DNA from: Rhodococcus sp. P1Y
GTDB lineage: Bacteria > Actinomycetota > Actinomycetes > Mycobacteriales > Mycobacteriaceae
Assembly (NCBI RefSeq): GCF_003641205.1
Contig: NZ_CP032762.1
Coordinates: forward strand, 3,658,001 to 3,722,000
Direction of reading: 5' to 3'
Length of the DNA: 64,000 nucleotides
The notes beneath the pieces are model-generated. The model did not search any database, was not told where the DNA came from, and saw only the letters and a list, made by a program, of their open reading frames with translations. This document shows positions 50,104 through 59,525 of this stretch, piece by piece (the first letter of the stretch is position 1; every line of letters starts with the position of its first letter). Made by a program: the position numbers and the translations under genes.

Positions 50104-51729
50104 GTGCCCAACACTGCGGATCCCGACCTTGTCCTGATCGGGACGGTCCTCACCGTCGACCCCGGACTTCCCACTGCCGGCGGCGTTGCCGTACGGGACG
50201 GGCGAATCATCGCCGTAGGTTCGGAGGGCGACGTCCGTCCTCTGATCGGACCCACTACTCGTGTCGTCGAGCTCGGTGACGGATGCGTGATGCCGGGCCT
50301 GGTCGAGGCGCACGGCCATCCGCTCATGGAAGCACTGGTTCTGTCGGACCGGATGGTGGATATTCGGCCCGTCACGATCGACGATGCCGAGGACGTCGTC
50401 GCCGCTGTTCGCGCCGAAGTGGAGCGCCGGGGCGACGAGGGCGCCTTCCTCAGCGGCTGGGACGCACTTCTGCAAGTCGGACTTCCCGAACCATCCCTCG
50501 CGTGGCTGAATTCGATTGCCCCTGACACATCGCTCGTGATTCTGCACAACTCCGGGCATCTGGCCTTCTTCAACTCGACTGCTGCCCGATCACTGGGCCT
50601 GGATCGGCATACGCCCGACCCCAAAGGGGCTGCATACGGTCGCGACGTGGACGGCGAGTTGGACGGTACGGCGCGGGAGACGGGCGCTGTGTTCCCGTTG
50701 GTCGCCGGCGCGATGACGGCTGGAGCATATCCGGCAATGCTTGTTGCAGAATGCGTCCGGTTGAACCGAGTTGGACTGACCACATGTTCCGAGATGGCAT
50801 ACGACCCGAAGTTCGGGCCCGTCGTGGCTGCTCTGAGTAAGTCCGGGGAGCTGACGGTCCGACTGCGAACGTACGAAATGTCCAACCCGTCCATGACAGC
50901 AGTGGATGAGCCATCCGCCGGTGACGACATGGTTCGACACACGGGAATCAAGGTATGGGTCGACGGTTCGCCGTGGATCGGCAACATCGATCTGTCGTTC
51001 CCCTATCTCGACACCGACGCCACCCGATCGATCGGAGTCGAACCAGGCTCGTGTGGGCACGCGAACTACACGCGTGAGCAACTCACGGACATCGTCGACG
51101 CGTACTTTCCGCAGGGATGGCCCATCGCGTGTCATGTCATGGGAGACAGAGGGATCGACACGATCCTCGATGTGTACGAGGACGCTCTGAAGCTGAACCC
51201 GCGCCCGGATCACCGACTTCGGTTGGAGCACGTCGGCGCGATTCGTCAAGACCAGCTCGAACGAGCAGTGGCGTTGGGAGTCACTTGCAGTCTCTTCGTC
51301 GATCAGATCCACTATTGGGGAGATGTGCTGGTGGACGGGCTTTTCGGGCCTGACCATGGTGGGCGGTGGATGCCGGCGGGATCCGCGGTCGCGGCGGGTA
51401 TGCGCATCTCGCTTCACAACGATCCACCAGTTACGCCGGAAGAACCGCTGCGGAATATTGCGGTGGCCGTTACCCGAACCACCCCGAGCGGACGAGTGTC
51501 TGCGCCCGAGGAGCGACTTACAGTCGACCAAGCGATCAGGGCTCAGACCATCGACGCCGCGTGGCAGCTGTTCTCGGACGACATCGTGGGTTCGATCGAA
51601 GTCGGTAAGTACGCGGACTTCGTCGTTCTGTCGGCCGATCCGCGTGAGGTTCCGCCCGAGACGATCGCCGATCTCCACGTTCGAGCAACGTTTCTAGGTG
51701 GTGTACAGGTCTACGACGGGTCCGTCTGA
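50104..51729 (+). CDS. YtcJ-like metal-dependent amidohydrolase
   Basis: A 541-residue amidohydrolase_3 protein. The metal ligands are visible in VEAHGHP (about 65), the later His in ACHVMGDRG and LEHVG, and the Asp in ISLHNDPPV. Substrate unknown. GTG 50104 start. Its last 36 bases overlap the 3' end of the MDMPI-like gene on the other strand. Confidence 0.85.
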   Translation: MPNTADPDLVLIGTVLTVDPGLPTAGGVAVRDGRIIAVGSEGDVRPLIGPTTRVVELGDGCVMPGLVEAHGHPLMEALVLSDRMVDIRPVTIDDAEDVVAAVRAEVERRGDEGAFLSGWDALLQVGLPEPSLAWLNSIAPDTSLVILHNSGHLAFFNSTAARSLGLDRHTPDPKGAAYGRDVDGELDGTARETGAVFPLVAGAMTAGAYPAMLVAECVRLNRVGLTTCSEMAYDPKFGPVVAALSKSGELTVRLRTYEMSNPSMTAVDEPSAGDDMVRHTGIKVWVDGSPWIGNIDLSFPYLDTDATRSIGVEPGSCGHANYTREQLTDIVDAYFPQGWPIACHVMGDRGIDTILDVYEDALKLNPRPDHRLRLEHVGAIRQDQLERAVALGVTCSLFVDQIHYWGDVLVDGLFGPDHGGRWMPAGSAVAAGMRISLHNDPPVTPEEPLRNIAVAVTRTTPSGRVSAPEERLTVDQAIRAQTIDAAWQLFSDDIVGSIEVGKYADFVVLSADPREVPPETIADLHVRATFLGGVQVYDGSV

Positions 51730-52461
51730 TCGCTGGTTGTACCAACGCCAATCGGTGCGCCGCTCTCTGCCTGGCAGCTCGAGCCTCCCCGTCGCCCACA
51801 GGAGAGTGTCGAACTCGACGTTCTCGACATCGACATCGGGGAAGAGTCTGGCCAGCACTCTGCCGCAGGTTGCATCTGCAGGCGCCCAGTCGACTCCAGT
51901 GCCGGCGAACAGATCGTGACCATGCACGATCAGTTCGACGACAGACATCGCGGCGAAACCTTCGGCTCCTGTTCGACCGAAGACGTGGGCCGGGTTGATG
52001 TCAGGGGACGCCGCTTCGGCGACCGCGACGAACAAGTTGGCTGCTGCCTCGATCACGGCAGCGAGCCCTTCCGGTCCGGAATCGCGCCCAGCGTGAACCA
52101 ACTCGTCGGGCGCGCCGGCTCTGCGTTGTGAGGTTGCGAACGGGATGTCGTGTGGGTACCCCGGAGCTGCCAGTCTGGCTCCGTAGGTAAGGAGATCGTC
52201 GGCAAGATGTTCTGCGGTTTCCCAACGTGACCAGGCAAGAATTCCGGCCATCTCGTCCCAGCTCGACGGTGGCAGTTCGTAGATTCCATCGAGCAGATCG
52301 CGGACAAGGATACGGACGTCGTTGGTGAATGAGGTCACGGAATCGGTCACAGCTGTCCGATACTGCCGCCTTACGCCGACGATGTCCAGGCAGTTTCGAA
52401 CCAGCGACTTCGGCCCCAGGTATTGACCTCGACCTATGTCGAGGTTCGAAGATCGATCCAT
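51694..52461 (-). CDS. MDMPI/DinB-like maleylpyruvate isomerase family protein
   Basis: A protein of 255 residues from ATG 52461, with the mycothiol-dependent isomerase-type four-helix bundle pattern: W-rich ILAWSRWETAEHLADDLLTYGARLA, where the His in AEHLADD is a likely metal ligand, then MSVVELIVHGHDLFAGTG with further histidines. The family uses mycothiol or acts as metal-dependent transferase; the exact reaction is unknown. Its start codon overlaps the start of the SnoaL-like gene on the other strand. Confidence 0.78.
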   Translation of the reverse strand: MDRSSNLDIGRGQYLGPKSLVRNCLDIVGVRRQYRTAVTDSVTSFTNDVRILVRDLLDGIYELPPSSWDEMAGILAWSRWETAEHLADDLLTYGARLAAPGYPHDIPFATSQRRAGAPDELVHAGRDSGPEGLAAVIEAAANLFVAVAEAASPDINPAHVFGRTGAEGFAAMSVVELIVHGHDLFAGTGVDWAPADATCGRVLARLFPDVDVENVEFDTLLWATGRLELPGRERRTDWRWYNQRSDGPVVDLYTT

Positions 52462-52885
52462 GACAACTACACCGCCCAGAGCCACAACACTGTTGCCGCC
52501 GCAGGACGAGCACGTCATCAGGGCCATCGTCGCGGACACCGAGGATGCGTTCAACGACAACGATGTCGAGAAGTCCCTACGTCACTTCGCCGAGGACGCC
52601 GTAGTCGTCAATGCGAGCGGTGTCGTCCTCGACGGCCGAGATGCGATTCGACGGGCGACAATCGACGCTCTTACGGGGTACCTCGCGACGGCAACCGCGT
52701 TCTACGAGCCCTTCGCGATCGCGGCGATCACACCGGAGGTCGCGCTCGCGAACAAACGAGCGTGGTCGTCGAGGTCGGATTTCGAAGCGTCGAAACCGGC
52801 CGAAATGGTTGCCCTCTACGTGTTCGCACGGAAGGACGGCCGCTGGTGGATCGTTCGACGTGAGAACACACTCACTCACGGCTGA
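52460..52885 (+). CDS. SnoaL/NTF2-like domain protein
   Basis: A protein of 141 residues (from ATG 52460; ATG 52436 would add eight). It has the cone-shaped NTF2 fold pattern: IVADTEDAFNDNDVEKSLRHFAEDAVVV ... GRDAIRRATIDAL ... and a C-terminal ALYVFARKDGRWWIVRRENT. Such proteins are often small isomerases, cyclases or nuclear-transport-like folds of unknown role. The start region is shared with the divergent MDMPI-like gene. The next 117 bases hold no recognised element. Confidence 0.78.
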   Translation: MTTTPPRATTLLPPQDEHVIRAIVADTEDAFNDNDVEKSLRHFAEDAVVVNASGVVLDGRDAIRRATIDALTGYLATATAFYEPFAIAAITPEVALANKRAWSSRSDFEASKPAEMVALYVFARKDGRWWIVRRENTLTHG

Positions 52886-53002
52886 TTCCGCGACCGATTA
52901 ATGGGTACGTACGTGACGGTGTTTCGCGCGACCGTGCGGATCACCGTCGGGGCACAGTTTCCAGCAACGTGGCAGATTGCCACCAGAACGGAGCGCACCA
53001 TC

Positions 53003-53428
53003 GTGCCGATCGCAGCAACAGATTTTCATCATGTCCGACTGACCGTCAGTGACATCGAAACCTCACGGAAGTTCTACGACGACGTGTTCGGGTTCGAGGT
53101 GGCATTCGAGTACGACCCGAATGCGGACGAGGAGACGAAGAAGTCGCTCTGGTTCCTCTTCGGCGGGGTCATCTACAAGTTCCCCGGTGGCCTGTTCGGT
53201 CTTCGGCCCGTCGCGCCGGAGGACGACGCGTTCGACGCGGACCGGTCCGGTCTCGACCACCTGAGCTTCGGGGTCGATTCGTACCAGGATCTGCAGGACG
53301 CGGTCGCTACGCTCGATCGGTTGGGCATTGCCCACGAGCCGATCAAGGGTGGCGGGCCCGGACTTGCGATTCTCGAGTTCCGCGACCCGGACAATATCGC
53401 TCTCGAAGTATCAGGTCCAAGCGAGTAG
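53003..53428 (+). CDS. VOC-family protein (glyoxalase/dioxygenase fold)
   Basis: A 141-residue vicinal-oxygen-chelate protein. Metal-ligand candidates are His in DFHHVRLTVSD, His in GLDHLSFGV and Glu in NIALEVSGP. Substrate unknown. GTG 53003 follows a CGGAGCG ribosome binding site. It converges with tldE, stops ten bases apart. Confidence 0.87.
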   Translation: MPIAATDFHHVRLTVSDIETSRKFYDDVFGFEVAFEYDPNADEETKKSLWFLFGGVIYKFPGGLFGLRPVAPEDDAFDADRSGLDHLSFGVDSYQDLQDAVATLDRLGIAHEPIKGGGPGLAILEFRDPDNIALEVSGPSE

Positions 53429-53437
53429 GCGCGACAC

Positions 53438-54796
53438 CTACTGCGCAGCACTCACCGAGGACATGTGGAAGTCGGGAACACGCAACGGCGGCATCGCTGT
53501 ACGTGTGAACCAATCCTTCCACTCCCGGGGCAGCGTTGTACTCGTTGCCCCGGCCTCGGTGACACGGCGTAGAAGATCCAGTGGACTCTCGTTGAATCGG
53601 AAGTTGTTGACCGCGCCGGTGACTTGTCCATCTTCCACCAAGTACACACCGTCGCGGGTAAGCCCGGTCAGCAGCAGAGTCGAAGGGTCCACTTCTCGGA
53701 TGTACCACAGGGTCGTCAGCAGCAGCCCTCGCTCGGTGCGCGCAATCATGTCGTCGATGGACGCGTTACCACCGGTCAGGATCAGATTGTCACCGGGCAG
53801 GGTTACCTGCGCGCCGTACTGTGCGGCAGCGAATCTCGGATAGGCAAGAGCGTTGATCACACCGTCCTTGATCCACTCGACCCGAGCTGTGGAAATTCCG
53901 TTGTCGAACAGGGAGACGGAGTCGTTCGAGGATCCGGTGGCGAGAAACGGTGAGTACTCGAGCCCCTGAGCGGACGGGTCCGAAAACAATGTGAGGGCAA
54001 GTGCGCCCAGCTTCTCGCCGATCCGAGTCCCGCCCGCACGCGACAGGGCCGTGTGGCCCTCCTGCGCGCCACGTCCCTCCATGGTCCACATGAGGTAGAT
54101 CATCAGGTCGGCCACCGCGGACGGCGGAAGAATGGTTTCGTATCGCCCGGCCGGGAGCTCGACGCTCTTCGACGCCCAATCGAGTCGGGTCGAAAGGTCG
54201 CCCAGAAGCCCGTCGACAGCGATGTCGTCGAAACTGTTCGTTCCTGCACCGACCCACGCGCTTGCGTCACCGCGCTTTCCGTTGATCTCGATCGAACCCG
54301 TCGGTTGTGTGTAGCGCTTTCTCACACCTGTCGACGTACCGAGCCACACCGTCTCGATCTGGTGATGGGCGAATCCGTACAGAGTGTCGGCGCCGTCGAA
54401 ACCCGAGGCCAGGCCTCCTGTGAGAGAGTCGAAGACGTCGATACTCGTTCTGTGCGACTCCGATTCCCACGATCCGGGAGCGCCGTCACCTGTGAGCAAC
54501 GGTGCCGCGTCCTCGGCGAGACCCGCTGCGCGAGCTGCGCTTTCGGAGTCCTCGACCACGGCCCTGATGTCAGCCGGGTCCACCGACGTGGAAGAGACAG
54601 TCCCTACTCTTGCCCCCGAAACGTCGCGAACAATCGACACCACGGTCCAACGGCGCAGAGTGGAAACACCGTTCGTGGTCATCGAATTTCCCGCCCACCG
54701 CAGCGACGCTTCACTCGAATCGGTCACCACCACGATCGTTTCGTCGACGGCCGCGGCGCCGAGTACGCGCTCCACCACCTCGTGTCCTGAGATCAC
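53438..54796 (-). CDS. tldE: TldE/PmbA-family protease subunit
   Basis: A 452-residue partner of TldD, recognisable by RAAGLAEDAAPL, the GFAHHQIETVWLGTS region and the C-terminal LTLPGDNLILTGGN and TLLLTGLTRDGVYLVEDGQ blocks. TldE lacks the metal motif and completes the TldD chamber that degrades unfolded peptides and trims modified peptides. GTG 54796 overlaps the tldD stop (GTGA). Confidence 0.92.
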   Translation of the reverse strand: MISGHEVVERVLGAAAVDETIVVVTDSSEASLRWAGNSMTTNGVSTLRRWTVVSIVRDVSGARVGTVSSTSVDPADIRAVVEDSESAARAAGLAEDAAPLLTGDGAPGSWESESHRTSIDVFDSLTGGLASGFDGADTLYGFAHHQIETVWLGTSTGVRKRYTQPTGSIEINGKRGDASAWVGAGTNSFDDIAVDGLLGDLSTRLDWASKSVELPAGRYETILPPSAVADLMIYLMWTMEGRGAQEGHTALSRAGGTRIGEKLGALALTLFSDPSAQGLEYSPFLATGSSNDSVSLFDNGISTARVEWIKDGVINALAYPRFAAAQYGAQVTLPGDNLILTGGNASIDDMIARTERGLLLTTLWYIREVDPSTLLLTGLTRDGVYLVEDGQVTGAVNNFRFNESPLDLLRRVTEAGATSTTLPREWKDWFTRTAMPPLRVPDFHMSSVSAAQ

Positions 54797-56319
54797 TGGC
54801 CGGCCTCCGATCGGGTGTTCAGGACGTTGACGCCGCGGAACAGAGCCGCGGGGCAACCGTGGCTGACGGCGGCGACCTGACCCGGTTGCGCTTTCCCGCA
54901 ATTGAATGCACCACCGAGCCGCCGTGTAGACACGCCGCCGACGAGTTCCATCGATCCCCAGAACTCGGTAGTAGTCGCTTGATAGGCGACATCTCGCAGT
55001 TGTCCGTCCAGGCGCCCGTTGCGTATTCGGAAGAACCGTTGGCCGGTGAACTGAAAGTTGTACCGCTGCATGTCGATCGACCAGGACTTGTCGCCGACGA
55101 CATAGATTCCGTCCTCGACCTGAGCAACAAGATCGTCGATGCTGCGATCGACGACAGGGTCGGGCTGCAGCGACACGTTGGCCATTCGCTGGATCGGAAC
55201 GTGGTGCGGAGAATCGGCGTACGAGCATCCGTTGGAACGCGAGAGACCGAGCCTGGGCGCGAACACACGATCCAACTGATATCCGACGAGGACGCCGTCG
55301 CGGACGAGATCCCACTTCTGCGCAGCTACCCCGTCGTCGTCGAATCCCGTACTGGCGAGGCCGTGCGCCTCGGTGCGGTCGGCGGTGACGTGCATCGCGG
55401 CGCTTCCGTACTTCAGCGTTCCGAGTTTGTCGGGAGTGGCGAACGACGTACCTGCGTAGGCCGCTTCGTAACCGATCGCACGGTCGTATTCGGTTGCGTG
55501 GCCGATCGATTCATGGATGGTCAGCCACAAATTCGTCGGATCGATGACCAAGTCCTTGCGTCCGGGTTCGACGGTCGGTGATTTCACCTTCTCCGACAAC
55601 CAGTAGGGGATTCGCTCCAGTTCGTCTGCCCAGTCCCAGGTACTGTCCGATCCGAGATACTCCCACCCGCGACTGACCGGCGGAGCGAGCGTCCGCATGG
55701 TTTCGAACGCGCCCGCCTCGTGATCGACGGTGGTCGCCTCCAACTGCGGGTGCAAACGTACTCGTTGCTGAGTGATGTTGCTGCCCGCCAGATCCGCGTA
55801 GAAACTCTGCTCCTTCACCTGCAGAACCGACGCGGTGACGTGGTCGATTCCCTCCGCAGACGCGAGCGCATCGGAATAAGCGGCAAGAAGATCGACTTTC
55901 TCGGTCGTCGGAACCGAGAACGGGTCGACGTCGTAACTCGATACCCATGTGGCATCGAGGTAGACCGGCTCGGCGGCGAGTTCGACCGACTCGCGATTGA
56001 GCGCGCGCAGTGCGGTCGCGACGTGAGTCGCCGATCGAGCTGCCTCGACGGCGGCGGCCACCGACAACTCGGATTGAGACGCGAATCCCCAGGTGCCGTC
56101 GACGACGACCCGCACTGCCAGTCCGATCTCCGAGCTGTCGATCGCGGACTGAACGACACCGTCTCGGAGGTTGAGTGACTGGGTAAGGAGTCGGTGTACG
56201 CGGAAATCCGCGTGCGAGGCACCCGAGCGCTTCGCTGCGTCGAGTGCCGCATCGGCGAGTTCCCTCAGCGGGAGCGCGAGAAAGTCCGTGTCGACGTGTC
56301 GTTCCGACGGTTGAGTCAC
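54793..56319 (-). CDS. tldD: TldD-family metalloprotease
   Basis: A 508-residue metallopeptidase with HESIGHATEYD near residue 268 (HExxxH-type zinc site) and downstream Cys/Asp regions (GGAFNCGKAQPG). It acts as a heterodimer with TldE. GTG 56319 is chosen by family start; it follows the TSUP gene by eleven bases, so the three genes form one operon. Confidence 0.92.
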   Translation of the reverse strand: MTQPSERHVDTDFLALPLRELADAALDAAKRSGASHADFRVHRLLTQSLNLRDGVVQSAIDSSEIGLAVRVVVDGTWGFASQSELSVAAAVEAARSATHVATALRALNRESVELAAEPVYLDATWVSSYDVDPFSVPTTEKVDLLAAYSDALASAEGIDHVTASVLQVKEQSFYADLAGSNITQQRVRLHPQLEATTVDHEAGAFETMRTLAPPVSRGWEYLGSDSTWDWADELERIPYWLSEKVKSPTVEPGRKDLVIDPTNLWLTIHESIGHATEYDRAIGYEAAYAGTSFATPDKLGTLKYGSAAMHVTADRTEAHGLASTGFDDDGVAAQKWDLVRDGVLVGYQLDRVFAPRLGLSRSNGCSYADSPHHVPIQRMANVSLQPDPVVDRSIDDLVAQVEDGIYVVGDKSWSIDMQRYNFQFTGQRFFRIRNGRLDGQLRDVAYQATTTEFWGSMELVGGVSTRRLGGAFNCGKAQPGQVAAVSHGCPAALFRGVNVLNTRSEAGQ

Positions 56320-56330
56320 AGGGACCGAGG

Positions 56331-57098
56331 TTAGCCGAACTGCTGCCATCCGAGCCGTACAACCATGCCGATCACCACGACGAGCAGGACGATTCTGACG
56401 AACCCCGAACCTCTGGACAACGCAGTGCGCGATCCTAGGAGAGCGCCGATCACATTGCACACGGCCATCGCGGCACCCAGCTGCCACAGCACGTGGCCTG
56501 TGATCGCGAAGAACGTGAGCGCCCCGACGTTCGAACCCAGGTTGAGTACTTTCGCCATTGCCGCACTGCGCACGAACTCCGTACCGAGAAGTGTCGCGAA
56601 CGCGATGATGAAGAACGTGCCGGTTCCGGGGCCGAGAATGCCGTCGTAGAAGCCGAAGCCACCCGCGGCGAGAAAAACCACCGTCAGAACTTTCCTTCGG
56701 CTCGGTGGGTGATCACCTGCGACCGTGCCGATCGTCGGTCTCGCCGTCACCAGAACCGCGACGCCGACCAGAACGACCATGATGATCGGAATGAACAGGT
56801 CGCGGTCGATCAGCGAAACGGCAGCGGCCCCGCACGCCGACGTGACCGCGGCAGCGACACCGGCCGGAGCCATGACGCGCCAGTCGAGCGCAATTCTCCG
56901 GGAGAACGTCACCACTGCTGCGAGTGTCCCGAACACCGCGGTCATCTTGTTGGTTGCCAGTGCCGCCTGTGCACTCAGCCCAGGGGCGACGACGAGGATC
57001 GCTGGAAGCAGAATGAGGCCGCCTCCGCCGACGACAGCGTCGACCCACCCCGCAGCGCCTGCAGCGACCATCAACAATGCCCAGTCCGCCGCCGTCAT
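56331..57098 (-). CDS. TSUP-family (TauE/SafE) permease
   Basis: A 255-residue membrane protein with about eight hydrophobic segments. It contains the family hallmark WVDAVVGGGGLILLPAILV near the N-terminus and GFYDGILGPGTGTF in the middle. Members export sulfite, sulfoacetate or other organosulfur anions. It is first gene of the operon with tldD and tldE. ATG 57098 lies only 17 bases from the divergent histidine kinase start. Confidence 0.88.
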   Translation of the reverse strand: MTAADWALLMVAAGAAGWVDAVVGGGGLILLPAILVVAPGLSAQAALATNKMTAVFGTLAAVVTFSRRIALDWRVMAPAGVAAAVTSACGAAAVSLIDRDLFIPIIMVVLVGVAVLVTARPTIGTVAGDHPPSRRKVLTVVFLAAGGFGFYDGILGPGTGTFFIIAFATLLGTEFVRSAAMAKVLNLGSNVGALTFFAITGHVLWQLGAAMAVCNVIGALLGSRTALSRGSGFVRIVLLVVVIGMVVRLGWQQFG

Positions 57099-57115
57099 GC
57101 GGCAAACTCAATCAC

Positions 57116-58282
57116 ATGCGCAGGTTCAGCCTATGGCTCAGGGGCAAACCCTTCGTGGCGGATTCGCTCCTTGCGTGCGCCCTGTTCATCTTCGACGCCA
57201 TCGCGTTCGTCGGAAACACGACGATGCAGAACTGGCCGCTGTTCGTGCTCGTTGCCGTCGCTGTATCGACGCCGATCGCGTGGAGGCGGCGTCATCCCCG
57301 GATCGTCGCAGCTTCAGTATTGAGCGCGTCCCTGTTCGGGACCTCGGCCGGGTACGCGGCGGGGGAGACCGCCAATCTTCATCCTTCCCTGGTCGCTCTA
57401 CCGATCATGCTGTACACCCTGGTCGCGTACGTCGGTCGACGAGACGGAGCGCTCTACCTCGTCGCTCTGGTGGTCGACGGAGTTCTAGGTCTGCTCGCCT
57501 TTGGGCAGGAACCGATCTCGACGGTTCTGTTCACGCTGCTGATGTACTCGTTGGCCTGGGTGGCCGCGGAATTCCTCGGAGCAAGACGGGCGTACAACGA
57601 GGCGGTCGAGGCACGGCTGGCGGTTGCGGAGTACGACCACGATCGCCGCGCGGACGAGGCAGTGGCGCGAGAAAGAACGCGCATCGCGCGCGAACTGCAC
57701 GATGTCATCGCGCACGGCGTGAGCGTCATGGTCGTTCAGGCGGACGGAGCGTCCTACGCAATTAGGAAGGACCCGGACCGCGCCGAGCAGGCTGTCGCGA
57801 ACATTTCGGCAACCGGCAGACAAGCGCTCGCGGAGCTTCGCCGAACAGTCGCCCTGCTGAGAACGACACCGCACGCCGACGACATGCCGCTGTACGGGAC
57901 CGCGGGTCTCGCGAAGGTGGTGGAGATGATGTCGAAGGCGGGCCTCGACGTGGAACTCGAACAAACCGGGAACCTCGACGACATCAGCCCGGCCATCAGC
58001 CTGGGGGTGCACCGGCTGGTTCAGGAGTCGCTGACCAATGTGCTCAGGCACGGTGGTCACGCACCGCGAGCACGCGTGAAGGTGATTCGCCGGGATGAGG
58101 ATGTTCTGGTCGACATCGTCAACAGTCGAGTCGGACCGGCCACGAGCACGGTAGTGGGAACCGGACACGGCTTGTTGGGCATGCGTGAACGGGTTGCCGT
58201 CCTGCAAGGTTCGCTCGAAGCAGGTCCCACGGAGGACGGCCTGTGGCGGGTTCGTGCGGAGTTGCCACTCGAGTGGCAGTAG
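57116..58282 (+). CDS. Sensor histidine kinase (NarL-type partner, HisKA_3)
   Basis: A 388-residue membrane sensor: four to five hydrophobic segments in the first 150 residues, a dimerisation helix with phospho-acceptor His in RIARELHDVIAHGVSVM (about 194), and an ATPase domain with VQESLTNVLRHG and GHGLLGMRERV. It has no obvious external sensor domain, so it may sense membrane state. ATG 57116. The response regulator follows nine bases later. Confidence 0.94.
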   Translation: MRRFSLWLRGKPFVADSLLACALFIFDAIAFVGNTTMQNWPLFVLVAVAVSTPIAWRRRHPRIVAASVLSASLFGTSAGYAAGETANLHPSLVALPIMLYTLVAYVGRRDGALYLVALVVDGVLGLLAFGQEPISTVLFTLLMYSLAWVAAEFLGARRAYNEAVEARLAVAEYDHDRRADEAVARERTRIARELHDVIAHGVSVMVVQADGASYAIRKDPDRAEQAVANISATGRQALAELRRTVALLRTTPHADDMPLYGTAGLAKVVEMMSKAGLDVELEQTGNLDDISPAISLGVHRLVQESLTNVLRHGGHAPRARVKVIRRDEDVLVDIVNSRVGPATSTVVGTGHGLLGMRERVAVLQGSLEAGPTEDGLWRVRAELPLEWQ

Positions 58283-58291
58283 GTTGTCCCG

Positions 58292-58951
58292 GTGCCCATC
58301 TCCGTTCTCATCGTCGACGATCAGGAACTGATGCGGATGGGCCTCACGATGGTTCTCGACGCCCAGGACGACATCTCCGTCGTCGGCGAGGCCGCCGACG
58401 GCAATTCCGCAGTTGAGGCGGTAAGCGAGTTGAAACCTGACGTCGTGCTCATGGATGTGCGGATGCCAGGCGTCGACGGGGTGACCGCGACGTCCAGGAT
58501 CACCGCCTCGGACTCGGCCACGCGGGTACTCGTCATGACCACGTTCGACTTGGACGAGCACGTACTCGGTGCTCTACGTGCGGGCGCAAGTGGATTTCTG
58601 CTGAAGGACACTCCACCCGACGACCTGATTTCGGCCGTTCGCAGTGTTGCGGCAGGTGATGCGGTGGTCTCGCCCAAGGTCACCAAACGCCTGCTGACAC
58701 GATTCATTGCCGAAGAGTCGACCCCTGTTCGCGACCCCGACCTGCTGAACGCGTTGACGGACAGAGAGCGAGAAGTGATGGGTCTGCTGGCGACCGGGCT
58801 GTCCAACGCAGAGATCGCAGCGAGCCTCGTTCTGTCCGAAGCGACGGTCAAGACTCACATCGGCCGCATGCTCACCAAACTGGGTCTACGCGACCGAGTG
58901 CAGGCCGTCGTTCTCGCGTACGAGACCGGTCTCGTCAAGCCCGGAACCTGA
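58292..58951 (+). CDS. NarL/LuxR-family response regulator
   Basis: A 219-residue regulator: receiver domain with phospho-acceptor Asp in VLMDVRMPG (about 54) and switch Lys in GFLLKDTP, and a LuxR-type helix-turn-helix (LTDREREVMGLLATGLSNAEIAASL). GTG start. It pairs with the kinase upstream. Targets are not identifiable from this window; the divergent TSUP-tldD-tldE operon is a candidate. Confidence 0.95.
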   Translation: MPISVLIVDDQELMRMGLTMVLDAQDDISVVGEAADGNSAVEAVSELKPDVVLMDVRMPGVDGVTATSRITASDSATRVLVMTTFDLDEHVLGALRAGASGFLLKDTPPDDLISAVRSVAAGDAVVSPKVTKRLLTRFIAEESTPVRDPDLLNALTDREREVMGLLATGLSNAEIAASLVLSEATVKTHIGRMLTKLGLRDRVQAVVLAYETGLVKPGT

Positions 58952-59031
58952 TCGTTACAGATCGCGTATCGAGCTCGGGAGCAAACCTGGCTCGCCGTCC
59001 GTTGTCACCACAGGCAACGAAAGGAACGGCA

Positions 59032-59517
59032 ATGTTTGCTCTCTTCATTATCTACGTGATCGTCGAGGTCGCGGCCCTGGTAGCCGTCGGTAGCGCGATC
59101 GGCGTGTTGTGGACGGTTCTCCTCTTGATGGCGGGTTCTGCAGTCGGCCTCGTCCTCGTGCGTGTCCAGGGCAAACGGGTGATGGAAGGGCTTCGTGCCG
59201 CGAGTCGTGGCGAACGCGCACCCGGCGTCGCCGTCGCCGATGGTGTGCTCTTCGCCATAGGGTCGGTTGCCATGTTCGTACCGGGACTCGTCACCTCGGT
59301 TCTGGGCATCCTGCTACTGCTTCCTGTCACGCGCTGGGCAGTCAGACCGTTGGTGCTGCTCGCCGCCGCCCGGTGGATGCCGACGGTGGCTGCGACGACG
59401 TCCCGAATGCGGCCGACGGTCATCGACGGTGAAGTGGTGCCGGAGTCCGCAGGAACGCCAGACGGCCACCGGATCATCGAGTTGGACGCACAGGATTTCG
59501 AGAAGCCCACCCGCTGA
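59032..59517 (+). CDS. fxsA: FxsA family membrane protein
   Basis: A 161-residue protein with two to four hydrophobic segments and the FxsA core GLVLVRVQGKRVMEGLRAASRGE, followed by PGLVTSVLGILLLLPVTRW. FxsA relieves phage F exclusion of T7 in E. coli, but its normal role is unclear. ATG 59032 follows AAAGGAA. It corresponds in position to Rv2053c upstream of the lnt region. Confidence 0.9.
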   Translation: MFALFIIYVIVEVAALVAVGSAIGVLWTVLLLMAGSAVGLVLVRVQGKRVMEGLRAASRGERAPGVAVADGVLFAIGSVAMFVPGLVTSVLGILLLLPVTRWAVRPLVLLAAARWMPTVAATTSRMRPTVIDGEVVPESAGTPDGHRIIELDAQDFEKPTR

Positions 59518-59525
59518 GGGCAGAC

